60,598 nucleotides of DNA, taken from Acidobacteriaceae bacterium. Lineage in GTDB: Bacteria > Acidobacteriota > Terriglobia > Terriglobales > Acidobacteriaceae. Of this stretch, positions 59,412 to 60,598 are shown one piece after another. The notes under the pieces are model-generated. The model had not been told where the DNA came from and made no database searches. It saw only the letters and a list, made by a program, of their open reading frames with translations. Each line of letters begins with the position of its first letter. Positions within the stretch are counted from its first letter, which is position 1. The stretch spans positions 1 through 60,598 of the forward strand of contig JANXYB010000153.1 of the NCBI GenBank assembly GCA_025350325.1, given 5' to 3'. Position numbers and translations under genes: made by a program.

Positions 59412-59446
59412 AAACGGCCACCCCGCAAAGGTGGCCGTTTTGTTTT
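59412..59446 (+). terminator. Intrinsic terminator of rpsA
   Basis: AAACGGCCACC and GGTGGCCGTTT enclose a seven-base loop (CCGCAAA), followed by TGTTTT. It lies 26 bases after the rpsA stop. Confidence 0.92.
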
Positions 59447-59662
59447 CAGAAACGCGTCCGCTTTGAGAGGGCGCGGCTTAAGCAACACCACAAATTCAAA
59501 AATGCAACTTCATTCCTCAGCAAGAATTTGATTTGTATCAGGGCACGGTCCTTCAGCCGTGCCGAAAGAGACTCAAGGTGACCGAGGCTTTGGCTCCTGC
59601 GATACCGACCCCGCCCCGCCTGGACGCGCCTAAGCCAACCCATTAACATTGCTGGCAATCTT

Positions 59663-60598
59663 ATGCGCACAACAATCCGCTCCGTGGCCCTCTTCCTCGC
59701 CCTCGTTCCGGCCTGCCTTCTTAGTCAAGCCCAGCCCAGCGCAACCGTGATCAACGTCGACGCGGCGCACCCCGCGGCAGCCATGTCCCGCTCCATGTTT
59801 GGCATTTTCTTTGAAGACATAAATTTTGCGGCTGACGGCGGCCTTTATCCCGAACTCGTCAAAAATCGCTCCTTCGAATTTCAAGAGCCACTGACTGGAT
59901 GGCACGAGGTCCTCGGCCTCAGCAAAAAGGGCATCGACAATCCCAAAGGCGAAATCGGTGTCCACACCAAAGACCCCCTCAACCCCGCCAATCCGCACTA
60001 CCTCAGTGTGCGCGCCTACGACCCGGGATACGCCTTCTACAACACCGGCTTCCGCGGCATCGGGGTTGAGAGCGGAGCTGAATACCGCTTCTCGGCCTAC
60101 GTGCGTAGCCACGGAGCCAAAGCCATCCGCGCCACCATCACCGATGAGGCCGGCCACGAACTCGGCAGCGCCAAACTAGAGGGCTTCACCGACCATTGGA
60201 AGCAATATGAGGTCGTCCTCCACGCCAGCGCAACCGCACAACACGCGCGCCTCAATCTCGTCCTCGACCAACCCGGCCAGCTCGATCTCGACATGGTTTC
60301 GCTTTTCCCGATCGATACTTGGAAGCACCGCCCCAACGGCCTTCGCAAAGACCTGGTCCAGTTGCTCGCCGACCTGCATCCCGGCTTCCTGCGATTTCCC
60401 GGTGGCTGCATCGTCGAGGGCCGTCTCCTGGCCACGCGCTATCGCTGGAAAACCACCGTGGGCGATATTGCCCAGCGGCAAACCATCGTCAATCGCTGGA
60501 ACGATGAATTCGATCAGCGCCCCGCCCCCGACTACTTCCAATCCTTTGGCCTGGGCTTTTATGAATACTTTCAGCTCGCCGAAGACATCGGGGCGCAG
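59663..60598 (+). CDS. Secreted GH51-type alpha-L-arabinofuranosidase, N-terminal part (cut by window end)
   Basis: The first 312 codons of a secreted glycoside hydrolase, open to the last base. The signal peptide reads MRTTIRSVALFLALVPACLLSQAQ. The family opening SMFGIFFEDINFAADGGLYPELVKNRSFEF is the GH51 N-terminal strand-loop. A carbohydrate-binding-like insert (about residues 80-215) follows, then GLRKDLVQLLADLHPGFLRFPGGCIVEG, the start of the TIM barrel. The catalytic glutamates lie beyond the window. It would release arabinose from plant polysaccharide. No strong ribosome-binding site is seen. Confidence 0.88.
   Translation, partial: MRTTIRSVALFLALVPACLLSQAQPSATVINVDAAHPAAAMSRSMFGIFFEDINFAADGGLYPELVKNRSFEFQEPLTGWHEVLGLSKKGIDNPKGEIGVHTKDPLNPANPHYLSVRAYDPGYAFYNTGFRGIGVESGAEYRFSAYVRSHGAKAIRATITDEAGHELGSAKLEGFTDHWKQYEVVLHASATAQHARLNLVLDQPGQLDLDMVSLFPIDTWKHRPNGLRKDLVQLLADLHPGFLRFPGGCIVEGRLLATRYRWKTTVGDIAQRQTIVNRWNDEFDQRPAPDYFQSFGLGFYEYFQLAEDIGAQ

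Overview
The window is a GC-rich bacterial chromosomal segment that most resembles an acidobacterium of the Terriglobia/Acidobacteriaceae type. The assignment is inference. It rests on a secreted VWFA-related protein of the acidobacterial type, secreted OB-fold sensor domains fused to GGDEF, a carboxypeptidase-regulatory-like secreted protein, a remnant of a GT39-like membrane glycosyltransferase, a DUF5715-like protein, and an RpoB carrying an extra cysteine-rich insert. No phage, insertion sequence or CRISPR array was seen; most of the window is housekeeping DNA.

Layout. 1-2.2 kb: end of tuf, rpmG, tRNA-Trp, secE, nusG, rplK. 2.2-6.9 kb: a block of opposite-strand genes (a tiny basic protein, a large secreted M14 peptidase, a secreted VWA protein) that splits rplK from rplA. 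7.2-19 kb: a new transcription unit with its own sigma70-like promoter, rplA-rplJ-rplL, then rpoB and rpoC, ending in a clear terminator. 19-27.4 kb: DinB-like protein, diguanylate cyclase, arginase, D-Ala-D-Ala ligase, a one-TM protein, fabD and a rhomboid relative lacking its catalytic residues. 27.7-33.9 kb: a LysW-like small zinc protein overlapping a secreted protein, gatB, a VOC protein, an M20 peptidase and an MFS transporter. 33.9-42 kb: mfd, a DUF885 peptidase, galU, a thioredoxin-fold protein and ruvB. 42-51.9 kb: an Ig-like lipoprotein, a membrane protein, gyrA, a nucleotidyltransferase pair, a glycosyltransferase remnant, a DUF5715-like protein and a YIP1 protein. 52-60.6 kb: fabF-acpP, rmuC, a small secreted protein, a HIT hydrolase, rpsA and the start of a GH51 arabinofuranosidase cut by the window edge.

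How the parts fit. The first 19 kb is the translation/transcription core (EF-Tu, L33, SecE, NusG, L11, L1, L10, L7/L12, beta, beta'). Fatty-acid synthesis is represented twice, by fabD and by the fabF-acpP pair. DNA maintenance is represented by mfd, ruvB, gyrA and rmuC. Several secreted hydrolases suggest a polymer- and peptide-degrading soil lifestyle.

The points most worth a second look are: an eight-cysteine double zinc-ribbon-like insert near the RpoB N terminus; a ~79-residue coiled-coil-like insert inside the GyrA C-terminal domain; decayed 7-bp-period repeat arrays that face each other as inverted pairs across spacers of essential genes; an orphan LysW-like protein; a rhomboid pseudoprotease; and a small nucleotidyltransferase pair next to a frameshifted glycosyltransferase fragment. 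Protein families were recognised by reading motifs, not by database search.
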